The notes under the pieces are model-generated. The model saw only the letters and a program-made list of their open reading frames with translations. It was not told the origin of the DNA and did not search any database. Made by a program: the position numbers and the translations under genes. A stretch of 64,000 nucleotides of DNA from Oscarella lobularis (taxonomy: Eukaryota > Porifera > Homoscleromorpha > Homosclerophorida > Oscarellidae), in NCBI RefSeq assembly GCF_947507565.1, contig NC_089188.1, positions 806,001 to 870,000 on the forward strand, written 5' to 3'. Shown here piece after piece: positions 24,201-34,080 of this stretch; position 1 is the first letter of the stretch; every line of letters begins with the position of its first letter.

Positions 24201-24927
24201 GCAGGCCTATTATTAAAATAATCTTCAACACAACAACCAATCGCGAACGCATGATTGACAGTGATTGGCCAAAACAAAAAGTGTTCTCTCCGTTAGTCTG
24301 TAGAGCTGTTTAGCGGACTTACACTAACCACAATTACAATGCGTAACTGAGAAAGAATTACGGGAAATTTCAACCTAGGATAGCAACTATAGAGAGAATG
24401 GCGGATGAATCTGCCCTTTTTCCGTAGCCAGCAGACACTTAGGTTTACTGCTTTTTCCCATTTAGTGAAAGTAGGTGTTTGCTGCGTATATATTCGATTT
24501 GTAGTAGACAGTCTGTCTGTTTGACTGAAACGGAGAGAACAGCTTCGTAATTCGTAATTGCGGAAGTCTTTTTAATATTTCTTTCTTTCGCTGTAATAAC
24601 CAACACTTTATTTTGTCCATGGCAACGTTACTATAATTTTTAGTGGATTTTAAGAGCACCGATTGTCCGTTAATTAATGAACATCTGGTGTTTCTTTAAT
24701 TAAACAACGTTATGATCACTCTTCTTTAGGTTGTATCAAATCTTGTTCGCAAAATTATTAAACGGCAGACTGACAAATTCATCGTGAGAAACAGTTACTG
24801 ATCTCACAAAACGAGAATATAACACTCTTTGTAGGAATCTGTGCAGGAGACTGCTAATGCTCTCGTTTTCAAATTAAACGTGCCAGGAAAAGAAGAGAAG
24901 AAAAAGAAGAGCAGTTGCTCATGTTAA
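21231..24927 (+). CDS. Rab-family small GTPase with prenylated C-terminus
   Basis: Rab GTPases switch between GDP and GTP forms to steer vesicle traffic. Exon 1 (21231-21366): MAAALETGRQKSLKIVFVGS with P-loop GSSSVGKTS and switch I EIT. Exon 2 (21418-21478): ADVADTHVFVDNVLHKIKLW. A ~2.3 kb intron with an inverted-repeat element follows; the tiny piece coding DTA was not located. Then GKETYKAFFYRG (from 23782), GVIVVFDITSKETFEDTPQW (23857 on), and ILVGNKRDAE (G4) to VETSAKIGS (G5, 24000-24154). The 3' end offers two exons in the same phase: VVSNLVRKIIKRQ (about 24730) and ESVQETANALVFKLN ending KKKKSSCSC (stop 24925-24927), a CxC prenylation signal. Oddities are K where Rabs have the catalytic Q of DTAGQ, and about ten extra residues before GVIVVFD. 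Subfamily not assigned. Confidence 0.75.
21649..23144. mobile_element. Non-autonomous inverted-repeat element in the Rab intron
   Basis: The left arm begins GAGTCCCGTATC (21649) and the right arm ends with its reverse complement (23133-23144). Arms of about 400 bp (21649-22040 and 22726-23144) pair with clear but imperfect similarity, e.g. CCTGCTTG(A/G)CAGGGCCGACTG and GACCTGCGGTCGCCGAAAA in both. The loop has no transposase. A second G-rich terminus (CAGTGACGGATGCAG, ending near 22540, minus strand) and a 26-bp C run are nested inside. No clear target-site duplication was found. Confidence 0.7.
22488..22513. repeat. Poly-C tract (~26 bp)
   Basis: An unbroken C run directly inside a hAT-like terminus; G-rich on the minus strand. 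Its length is likely unreliable in assembly. Confidence 0.85.
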
Positions 24928-25598
24928 ATAGCAGCTGTTGCAGCAAAGAAACTCCAATATACTGTAGTAACTTCTTGTGTTTTGCTTGTAGCTCAATGAA
25001 TGGCTGAGTCCCTTTATATTGCAATAATCGAATTTTTCTCTTAATGTCAAACTGCCGAACACGTTATCAACGTCAGAAATCACACTCTCTGTTTGAGTAG
25101 CCGTTGAAGCTTCTGCCGCCTCGGTTAGCGTTTCACGCGATAACCACCGTTCCAAAGAGAAACAAGCATTTTCTGAGCAAACGGAAGTGGCAGAAGCGTC
25201 AAACGCTACTCAACACAGGGAGTGACATCGCTTCCGTTGATGTCTGTTCAGCAGTTTGTTATCAAAAGAAAAATTTCGATGACTGTATCGATCGTGCTTT
25301 TTCCAAAACACGAGGATTTTGCATTTGTTCCACCCGGAACAATGTACCTATAGAGCCTAAAAAATAAGAGGCACCGGCGGAAAGAAAGCAATCAAAAGGA
25401 ACACGGCCGGGAAATGCCGCGACTCGAAAATCGAAACGAAAGGTGTTCGAAGCTCAAAACAAAGCGAACTGATAGGCATTAGGAAACTGACCACCACAAT
25501 CAAATCGAGAGAAACGCCAACGTGAATAGATCCAAAGAAAAAACGCTCTTCGAAAAAACCTGAATCTGTTAGCGCGCGCTCGTGAAAATCCCCCTCCG
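24928..25598. other. No certain gene; weak minus-strand reading frame
   Basis: A minus-strand frame from about 25190 to 24919 reads FSLERWLSRETLTEAAEAST and GSLTLREKFDYCNIKG. Composition looks coding, but I recognise no family and no splice partners, and it overlaps the Rab stop. The rest is featureless. Confidence 0.3.
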
Positions 25599-26826
25599 GG
25601 CAGGGGGGGTTTTGCACTAAAGTGCGCTAGGAACACGCCCCTACCTGAAATCTTCGTTTTTTCTCTTGAAACACACTATTGTAGCGGTTGATAGGAGCAT
25701 AACTTAGCACAAACAGCGCACTGGCCAATTTTCGCATTTCTTTGTTGTGGCATATCGCTGCACGGGCTTCTGACCTAATCGGCTCCTGCAGCCCGTTTTT
25801 TTCTACCAGGTCGCTGCTTTTTTTTGCAGCTGCAGTTTCTTCAATGTTCTAGTAAGAAGTCTCGTTATTGATTTAAGCCATGCAAGATCTGATTCTGAAG
25901 ATGTAGACAAGGACTCGAAAATGGGAGGTGGCGATACAGTTCTGTGCAAAGAATCAAACATGATCGATTGTATTCAGTTGACTAGGACACTGATTAGTTG
26001 ATTTCTGAAGGCAGTATAATAGCCATTCAGTGAGTGGAAGACCCGACGGCGCAATTGCATGGCGTCTACTGGGGATGCTATATGTGGCTTATAATAGCTT
26101 CTATATTAGAGTACCCATGTTCTTCTCTTCACAATAATTTAATCTGTAACAAGAAAACTGACCTCTTACAACTTTTAGAAAAGGACTTTAGGCTGACGAC
26201 GCTATAATTTTCAAAGTAGAAACAAATTATCATCTGCAGGCACTTCTAAGAGAAGGACGTACTCTAATATTTCAGCTTCTGTAAACTATCAATTGGGAAG
26301 AGACGCCGTGATCGATTGTAACCAAGTTGAAGGTATTCATTATGGCCGCATACCTCAAGGCTTCCGGTTCGTTTATTAGGCTAGTATAGGGCATCTGTGC
26401 CGCTGGACATGCAGCACAGAAAAGCCAGGCATTCCTTAGTTAATTTCTTCATAAATATCGGTCAGTCAAAACGGTCATTGTGACCGATGATGTGGATTTT
26501 ATAGATAATTGCCCGATATTACCCGAAGACGAAGCGCAAGAGAATAAATCAGTTATGGTGGAGAGAGGCAGGACATTGAAGAAGCCTTCGTGCAAAAAAG
26601 TGAGGCTGTTAAGTGTCTCAGAGACCGAAGCCAGGCGGACTAAAAGCGCGTTGGCTATCTTCTCAGGGATTCGGTCTACGGCGAATACACTATTGCAGCT
26701 ATAAGGCATGCTAAAGAGAAGCTCGAATCACTAATGAAACCTTTCGTAAAAGTTCTGAGAGCAGAATAAAACCCTTTTCAAAAAGGGCGTGTTCCTAGCG
26801 CACTTTAGTGCAAAACCCCCCCTGCC
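25599..26826. mobile_element. DNA transposon, non-autonomous, 42-bp perfect terminal inverted repeats
   Basis: 25599-25640 and 26785-26826 are exact reverse complements over 42 bp, starting GGCAGGGGGGGTTTTGCACT. The right end adds a small palindrome (CCTGCCTCCGGGCAGG). The 1.2-kb body has no recognisable transposase; its longest frame (26480-26704, plus) matches nothing I know. Identical ends suggest recent activity mobilised in trans. The superfamily is not assigned because I could not define a target-site duplication. Confidence 0.8.
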
Positions 26827-27265
26827 TCCGGGCAGGACGGACCTTCAAATACTAGAGAATGATGGCCCGGTGTTCACCGTGTTGCCATCATGCAGAGCCT
26901 CCCACAGCTTACCGTACGCGAGTGCATTACATAGGGTGACGTCATAAATTTTTATGTTGCCACATATTCACGTAGTCATCACTGCCCTTAGCCCCTACAG
27001 CTCAGTCCTACCTACATACTGTACATACCTACATAATTGCAATGTTTTTCCCCGAACACCAGGGTCTCTCAAACGTGATCGCCCAAAAACCAAAGTGTGT
27101 TTCTGTCTGTCTGTCTGTCGGTAACGCTCACGTCACAATCGCTCTTAGGCCAATCACACACACAGGTGCCTTTATGACATCACATTTATTGTGATGTCAT
27201 ACTCTCCCGTATTTTGAACAAAATGTACATAAAACGGTGACGTCACAGTAGATAGGAACCCCGGA
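26827..27265. other. Intergenic, short TGTC microsatellite
   Basis: No coding exon seen. A tetranucleotide TGTC/CTGT run lies at about 27101-27120. Confidence 0.6.
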
Positions 27266-28010
27266 TCAAACGCATCTTCGAATATCACAAGGAGTTTTCG
27301 GTTTACCCTCGGCACTGCTGATCTCGCCGTGCGCCTTTGTGGGGTACACGTCGGCAATTCCTTCAGCTCCTTTGAGTTCTCCGCTTCTGAGCTGATCATA
27401 CTCAAATTCAGAAATGCCGAGTGCTTTCTGTATGCCACTTCTTTGCTCCAGAACTCCTTTGAAGCGATTCATGTAGCTGCTCATTACGTTGACCATCACT
27501 TCTGCTTTTGGACTGCAATGCAACAGTCTTTGGACCACTTCCATTGGTGCTGTTGTGTAACCAAACGGGTCAACAAAAGCAAAAACAGCTGACGTTCCCA
27601 GCTCAATTTCATTTTTATAAAGATAATCTGTAATTACATCGGCGAACTTTCCTTGCAGACATAGAACTTTAGTATTCACGCCGGAGTCCAGCCGATTGAG
27701 AGAGATATGTTTCTCTATGCTTTTTCTCAGGGATGCAATTTTTTGACCGTCAAATTCTATAAACACCATTTCAATGGACTTGTAGACATCCTTGTGACGG
27801 CGGCCGTGACGGAGAAGCAATTTCATCGCGCAGAGAGGAGACCCGTCACTTCCGTCGCTGTACTTTCCGGGTCCTGAAAACCCGTCAATGTACACTAGTC
27901 GATTTATTTTGTCAGAGCTGCTAAGCACGGGCTTCCATCCGCCCAGATAACGTGCCAAAATGGCGTGCTTCACTTTCATGTAAGGCTTGCATTCTTCAAA
28001 GAAATTGTCC
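27266..28010 (-). CDS. TcmP-like (three-Cys-motif partner) protein, bacterial-type family
   Basis: One long exon behind an acceptor (tttttgtag) at 28011-28012 encodes DNFFEECKPYMKVKHAILAR, then YLGGW, the hallmark VYIDGFSGPGKYSDGSDGSP (about 27830-27890), VFIEFDG (about 27755-27775), VFAFVDPFGY (about 27550-27580) and a helical C-terminal part. This pattern (phosphorylated K..I...YL..W, then YIDGFAGPG and VDPFG) is that of the bacterial three-Cys-motif partner protein TcmP, often found beside phage Gp37/Gp68-like radical-SAM genes; its activity is unknown and a nucleotide- or SAM-dependent role is inferred. A donor-like site follows AEG near 27300, so more exons may exist. A 5' exon with a start codon was not located. 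Transfer from bacteria is the simplest reading, since TcmP is mainly prokaryotic. Confidence 0.65.
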
Positions 28011-28169
28011 TACAAAAAGAAGAAAATAGATAAGCTACACTCCTACGTGCAAAAGGCGCTGCTCTGCTTGCGTTATAGCATAAGAAAAATGCACTGGCAA
28101 TGAACCACGAACTCGTCTGAGAGCAAGGCTATTTGCTCAGACAGAGCAAAGGGTGTGGCCCCCAGACCA

Positions 28170-28216
28170 GAGCTATAAATAAATATTTAAATAATAAATA
28201 TTTATTCATAGCTCTG
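28170..28216. mobile_element. 47-bp AT-rich palindrome flanked by 10-bp direct repeats
   Basis: The arms pair as CAGAGCTAT...ATAGCTCTG around AATAAATATTT inverted repeats. CCCCAGACCA occurs directly on both sides (28160-28169 and 28217-28226), as expected for a target-site duplication of a tiny foldback/MITE. Confidence 0.65.
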
Positions 28217-28678
28217 CCCCAGACCATCTAGCTTTGGACCCCAAACTCTCACTTTCGCGCACGTGACAATTTTTCTTTCTCTGTGTGTGTGTTTCTAAGC
28301 GTAAGATTAAGTCGGCAGGGAAAGGATGGGGAACGTGCGAAAGCTTATTCAGCACTGTACAAACGCGTAACGGGAGTGACGCGGCGAAACAGGCCGTCAA
28401 AGCTTCGCTGCTCTTACCTTCATCGTTCTGTTACTCACAGCTCACGGCTCACGGCTCCAAACGGCTTCAAACGGCACGACAGAGTTCAAACGAGTCCCGT
28501 ATTAAGCCTTAACCCCGGACAACACCTCGCCTTCCGCTCCGATCGAAGCAAGCCGTGGCTTGGCTGCAAATAAAACCAAATTATACTTTTTGGTCGACCA
28601 ACGGCTGGACCTGCCGATATGGCCTGTTTACCATCAAGTGAAAGACAGCAGACCCCCCTCTCCCCGATCCGCCACTGC

Positions 28679-28790
28679 TCTGAGTCAAAGAAAGTATCGT
28701 CTAATTACCTCGTCGGCGTTTATCCGGGTCCGTTTATCCTCCTCTTCATCCTCCTCTCAAATTCCACAGTGCCATTGTCGAGAACAGAGA
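28679..28790 (-). pseudogene. AKR7 exon-1 fragment, likely the missing piece of the left copy
   Basis: TGAGTCAAAGAAAGTATCGT and the following ~30 bases match 30480-30520, the exon-1/intron-1 junction of the right copy. The rest of the exon is recognisable but has extra sequence (about 28725-28750). It begins exactly where the hAT-like terminus ends. Confidence 0.7.
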
Positions 28791-28967
28791 ATTTATTACT
28801 GGCGTAGAAGCGGTGCGCCGGTGCCTCCGCGACTTCTCTCTAAAAGACTATTAGGGTACCATGCATTCCCTAGCTCTCTCAGCTGGTGTCATGTGATGTC
28901 ATGTGATTCTGTCTTCCTGTGGGCATGTTGTGGCTTTAATCGAGTATCAGTGAAAAAAGCAATCCAA

Positions 28968-30572
28968 TCAACGAAAATAGTCAGGACATTGAGCCTTGGC
29001 CATATCCCACGCAGTGTCAAAAGCAGACACAACAACTAGTGAACCAAAAGAATTATTATCCTAATAAAAGATGTGATACAACAATACTCTCACTCACCCG
29101 GCTCCAAAGGACCTCCTTCAAAAGCAGCCAAATTTTCTACCATCTGCTCATAATTAGACGTTGCAAAAACAATTCCATCTATATTATAGATACATAGAAA
29201 TCTTCTCAACTTTAGTGTGAAACTAAAGTATACCGTTCTGTTCTCCTGACAACATGGAATGATGTTTGAGCCAACGCAGGGAAGCGTCAGTCAGTGAGAC
29301 TCGCAGCTCTCCATTGTCATTCAAACCATACGCGTCCTTCAAAGCCTCAGAAATGACCTCAATTCCACGAAAGTTGTGCTCCTTCCAATAGTTACGTCGA
29401 AACCTTGACAAGAAATGACCAGGTGTGCACTTGTACGTAAATGCACATGTAATTAAAATTTACCCTTCTGTCAAAAAGCCTCCAATTCCAAAAAATCGAC
29501 TAACTGGCTGCTCTTCTGGTTTGTTGACTGATTCAAACTTGTACTTTCCCGTCAAAAGCCCGCCGGCCAGCTGAAAGGAAAAATCCAATAGGCATTTTCT
29601 CTGCTCAGCATCTTACTGACAGGATGGTATGCATAGAAGCGCATTCCAAAATTACGCAGTGCAGGAAACAATTCCTTTTCAACTGATCTAAATTCAGATA
29701 GAAAGACCACGCTTACTTGATTGATACGTTTATCTCACCTCGTTATGGCATTATACATGGGTACCCTGACACACTGTTGGTAATACCCATCCATTTCGCT
29801 GACAGATGCAACAGATTTCCGCCTAAAAAGCAGCATGCTCCTTACTCGTTCAGATAAAAATGATAAGACTTACCACTTGCCACGCAGAGTAATTAGACAA
29901 GGCCAATTCTTTAAATTTGCCCTCTAACCACCCGGTATTCTACAGTCTCACGTGTCCAACAAATTTTATTCTACTACCTGTATATAGCTGATGACACGCT
30001 TGAAGTGTCTCCTCTATCGGTGTGTTGTGGTCCGGCATATGCAAGTAGAAAATATCAACGCACTTTGATTGGAGACAGTGGAGAGACTCCGACATTTGAG
30101 CAGCAATTCCGATTGCATTTAAATCTAAAGAAGTAGGTTAATTAATTAAATCACACCCGACGCCAAACTGGACCAACCAGAAGTGTATGGGTTTGCCTTG
30201 GTAGCAATACTAGCCTTAGAACAAAAAAAAAGTAGCACCAACGTTGCTAAGCTTTGCACCTAACTCCTGTACTTTGCTTTTGATTGAATCTGGAAACTCT
30301 CCAATGATTTTTTCGGTCATTCCGTCTGAGTACCTATAATTTCACTTTGCCAACGAACTTAATTAAAAGGATGAGTCCTTCTTCGTACATTCTTGCCGTG
30401 TCGAGCTCGCTGTAACCCTTGCTGAGAAACAATTCGACGACTTTCTGGCTCTACGTGAGTGAAACTCGAAACTCTGCATGAGTCAAAGAAAGTATCGTCT
30501 AATTACCTCGTCGGCGTTCATCCTCCTTCCAAATTCCACGGTGCCATACACGATTCTGACGCTGCGAGACAT
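28968..30572 (-). CDS. AKR7-type aldo-keto reductase (aflatoxin-aldehyde/succinic semialdehyde reductase family), right copy
   Basis: AKR7 enzymes are NADPH-dependent cytosolic reductases of dialdehydes and succinic semialdehyde. The start at 30572 gives MSRSVRIVYGTVEFGRRMNA, matching the first strand of AKR7. SQKVVELFLSKGYSELDTAR carries the catalytic Asp and MYEEG the Tyr. Then come CVDIFYLHMPDHNTPIEETL, EGKFKELALSNYSAWQV, RNGWVLPTV, FPALRNFGMRFYAY, NYWKEHNFRGIEVISEAL, the cofactor block NYEQMVENLAAFEGGPLEP and CPDYFR at the end (28968). Against expectation a 4-nt insertion sits inside the QG-MYN motif (29757-29766) and shifts the frame. The same insertion is in the left copy. Unless an unusual splice removes it, this copy is also disabled; otherwise it looks well kept. 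Confidence 0.75.
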
Positions 30573-31030
30573 TGCCGAGACCGACCGCCGCCGAACAACT
30601 GAGACACTGTGAATTTCGCATGCGCAAACAGGGCGTGGCCTAGATTTCTGCCCCATCGCTGACTTCACACTCTTAACGGCGATATCTGCATGAACGTCAT
30701 AAGACAGCTAGCGCGTTTAGATAGCTTAGATAAACTTAGAAGGCGCTTCTCAGTCGTATCCCCCCCCCCCCCCCCCCCCCCCCCCTCCCCCCCACGCACT
30801 TGTAGATTCCTTACGTTCACTTCGCTGTGAAGCCAGCGTGAACTCGTCTGTCCTCGAAACTTTCTTTCGGTACTGTAGAGCTTAGGCTATGATTGCCCCT
30901 GGCCCACAAATGCAAATGTGGCTTACTTACCGCCTATGGCAATGATGCTTCTCTTATATCTATGATGCCAGTAGCCAGAGGCGTAATTAATTAAACCTAG
31001 GAACTTAATAAACTAATTAATTAGCAAAAG
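30573..31030. other. Intergenic with ~26-bp poly-C tract
   Basis: A C run at about 30761-30786 continues into CTCCCCCCCACGCACTTG; on the minus strand GTGCGTGGGGGG echoes the G-rich start of the insertion at 20614. No gene seen. The right part is the TMTC 3' flank. Confidence 0.6.
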
Positions 31031-33879
31031 TCAGAAAAGATTGGCCAGCAACTGTTTAGCTTGGGTATTAGAGGGATCGAGTTGCAAAGTCGTTCTGTAC
31101 GCTTTAGCCGCTTCATCTGTAACTCCCTTTCTCTCCATTGTTTTTCCGAGAAGAAGATAAGCTGATGGTTGTGCTGAGTCTAGGCCCGTTGCCCTACGAA
31201 AAGCCATTTCAGCATCATCCAAATCATTCTAGAATAAAATTATAATTGAATAATTAACCAAATTCGTCTAAAGGTAGCCTCACGTTATGCAATAGCAACT
31301 CTCCTAAAGATATCCATCCGTCAACGTAGTCCGATCTGTACTGCAAAGCAGAACGGTAAACACTTTCCGCCTATTAGCATACTAACAATATCCGATATTT
31401 GCTTCATCATCGAAGTTTTCCCACCTTTTCAGCTCTTTTTCCTACAGCCAATGAATTCGATTTCAATCGCACGTGAGTAGAAGTGGTCGTTGCCAAGAGA
31501 TGCGCAAGACGAAAGGCGGCATCAGCGTGAGAAGGTTCAACACGCAGCACGTGCTCGTAATGCCCTTCGGCAATCTAGAAAACGGCTAAATTTCTATTCT
31601 CTATCTTTCTATATGGCTCATACATCCAATTTCTCCATTTCCTCATTAACCAAGCCCAAATTGTAATTGAGACCGGGATCGTGGGGCCTCTTCTTCAGAG
31701 CAATCCTGTACAGCGTATCAGCCTCCTTCCATCGTTCTTGAATGCGACACAAATGCCCGTAATTTGTACTAGCATCAGCACTAGCAGGCTTGTGCTTCAA
31801 AGCCGTCCTATACGCTTCCTCGGCTTCCTCTGGTCTTTCTAAAGACGTTGAATTGACAGATAATGTAAAAATTGTTTGGCTAGAAAAACCTGTATTTAAT
31901 AGAACCAATCCGAGATTAGTCCATGCTGCAGCATAATGAGGACGAAGTCGTATTGCTTCCCTATAGCTTCTCTCACAGGCGCGCAATCCCTACATAATAA
32001 GTAACAGCTACTAATAAGAAAATTCGTAATAATTAATTAATTGCATACGTTTTGAGCTAGATAATTGCCAAGCGTCAGGTGAACTTTGGCATTATTGGGA
32101 TTGACTTTGATGCCGGATTCGGCAAGAGATTTCGTATCGAGCCACTCACTATTACGTTGAATTGTCTTCGACGCGAAGAGAAAGAGTAGGCAATAGAATA
32201 GGAAAGAGAACCACCGCCTATTCATCTTTCCACGAACAGTTTCCAGTCCCAATCCAACGAGAACGCAGAACCCGATGCTGGGTATGTAAAGAACGCGTTC
32301 GGCGATAACGAAACCAACTGGAAAGAAGAGATTCGAAGCGGGAATGAAGGGGGCAATAGTCAAGCACAGCCCAATGACCACGATCCGCCTTTGAAAACGC
32401 AATTTGCGTTTCTTCGCAGCCTCTTTATAAATTGTCACATTTTGGACACTTCCGTTGGGCTCGGAGCTGCTACCGTCGGCAGTCGACTGCCTCCAAAACA
32501 AGCCTGTGACAACGAAAGCTCGTCAAATGAAGATGGTCTCATAAAGAATTATACCATATAGGACGAGTACTGCTAATCCAAGTGCGGCGAGAATAGTGCA
32601 AAGGTTTCGAATATCACCTAGAGTCTTAATTCGCGGTATACTGTCCATTGACCAGTCGTAGCACAACCCAGAAGGATAGAGGAGAAGCCACGCATTAAAT
32701 GCGCACAAGTACGAGTACGTTTGAAATCGCGTCGTCCAATCGGGATCAAACAGAGTGGGATTGTCAGATTCTACGAACGACGTTGCTACGCCCCCAGCTA
32801 GAAAGTAGATTCTAAAGGCCAGAAAGAAAGAGAGGGTAGCACCCAGAAAGACGAATCTCTTTGCCAAGGACCTGACCCACTTAGACGAAGTGTTTGCTCT
32901 AAGGAATAGATAGAGATTAATTTATCAAAACAAATGCAATTTTCTGACTTTAGTATCAACGAAACTATTTCCCACGCGTCTTCCAAATCGCATGCATAGA
33001 AAAGATCGTAGACGGCGCAAGACGCTAGAACAGTGATACCCGTCTCCTTGCACAGCGTCGAACATCCGGCACAGAGAGCCATGACGCAGAGCCATCCATA
33101 CGACACCGAACCCCTTCCACCTTCCAATCCCTTGACGTAAGCGCGAAAGGCAAAAAGATAAAAGAGAGCCGCTAGCAGATCAGCGCGACCCACAACGCCC
33201 GCAACCTAAAAGGAAATCATTTATAATCGCTCACGTGTCAAAGGTCACGTGCCGCTAATCGAATTCAAAAGAGGCGGAGCTACTGCATACTATCATCTGA
33301 ATCGTCTCACCGCTTCCGTGTGAATTGGGTGGAGAGCGAACAGAAGAGCGACGGGAAAGCTCGCTTTTTCGCTTCGAAACAGGATACTGCACGTGCCGAA
33401 CAGAAGCGTCGCGACGGCGGCGTGAAGAACGACATTGAAGGCGTGATAGCCCCACGGCTCGAGACCGTGAACGGCGTAGTTCCAACGGAACGTCAGAGTG
33501 GTCAGCGGTCGATACGACTTGTGCGAGTCGTTGCTGCGAAGGGGAACGCCCCAGAAATCGTTCGCGAATATCGTCTTGAGGGGCGTTGACGGCCTTGGAT
33601 GAGAACAAAGACGTCTTGTGTCAATATTGCGCGTTTCTTGGGCGCTCTTTTTTGCAAGAGCGCTCAGCTGTTCGGTAGCGCGCGGGATCTACGCTCTTAC
33701 CGGACGTCGCGGTTCGTTACGATCGCTTCGTGATCGTCGAAAACGAGCTCGCCGGCGAGCGTGTTCGCGTAGACGAGACAGGAGAGAATGAATATCGATC
33801 GGCGATAGTAAGTCGGTGTTTCGGGAAGTCTTTCGGCTGCAGGGGATAGTCGTTTCCTGGTAGAAGGCGCCGGATGCAT
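31031..33879 (-). CDS. TMTC-family O-mannosyltransferase (transmembrane + TPR)
   Basis: TMTC proteins sit in the ER membrane and O-mannosylate cadherin domains. The start at 33879 begins MHPAPSTRKRLSPAAERLPE; the first luminal loop has ELVFDDHEAIVTNRDVR with the acidic pair used by GT-C enzymes. GRADLLAALFYLFAFRAY and STLCKETGITVLASCAVYDL follow (32985-33190), then the DUF1736 core with FNAWLLLYPSGLCYDWSMDS (about 32640-32700), PASNLFFPVGFVIAERVLYI (about 32280-32340), further membrane helices, and about six to eight TPRs down to QLLANLF at 31031. Total length of about 720 residues is closest to TMTC4, though sequence blocks also match TMTC3, so I leave the paralogue open. Short introns throughout. 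It is head-to-tail with the MFS gene, 202 bp away. Confidence 0.88.
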
Positions 33880-34080
33880 CGTGAAGCCTGAGATGGCTCG
33901 CGCGCGTTAGTCAGTGAAGTGACCTCGTTTGCATACAAATGCCGGAGGCGAGTTGCCCGGTATACACGAAAAAATTCAATCAGTGAACGGTGGTTGCAAA
34001 GTGCATTCGTGCACCCCAAAAACACAAAACGACGCCCCCCGCGGGGCTGGGTCAGAACATAGATACTGGAGAATCTATGG

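Larger units (their letters stand above)
20614..28678. mobile_element. Candidate ~8 kb insertion with hAT-like ends splitting AKR7
   Basis: The left boundary reads CAGTGGATTTAAAAACGGGG. The right boundary, read inward on the minus strand, is CAGTGGCGGATCGGGGAGAG; both resemble hAT termini followed by G-rich sequence. The flanks are the two halves of AKR7 (CTCTG before, CTCTGAGTCAAAG after), as judged from the unbroken copy at 30470-30490, with CTCTG repeated at both sides. Inside lie the ABCA exon, Rab gene, two inverted-repeat elements and the TcmP-like gene. I see no transposase, so this could equally be several nested insertions. Confidence 0.45.
28011..28967. other. Intergenic stretch with small palindromic element and AKR7 exon fragment
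   Basis: Apart from the palindromic insertion (28170-28216) and the AKR7 exon-1 fragment (28679-28790), I see no gene. Open frames of up to 159 codons on the plus strand lack family similarity or conserved composition. GAGTCCCGTAT at 28492-28502 matches the terminus of the 21649-23144 element. Confidence 0.5.

Noticed and set aside
28560-29039. 159-codon plus-strand frame
   Set aside because: It crosses the AKR7 exon fragment and the 3' end of the right AKR7 copy; composition is not protein-like.
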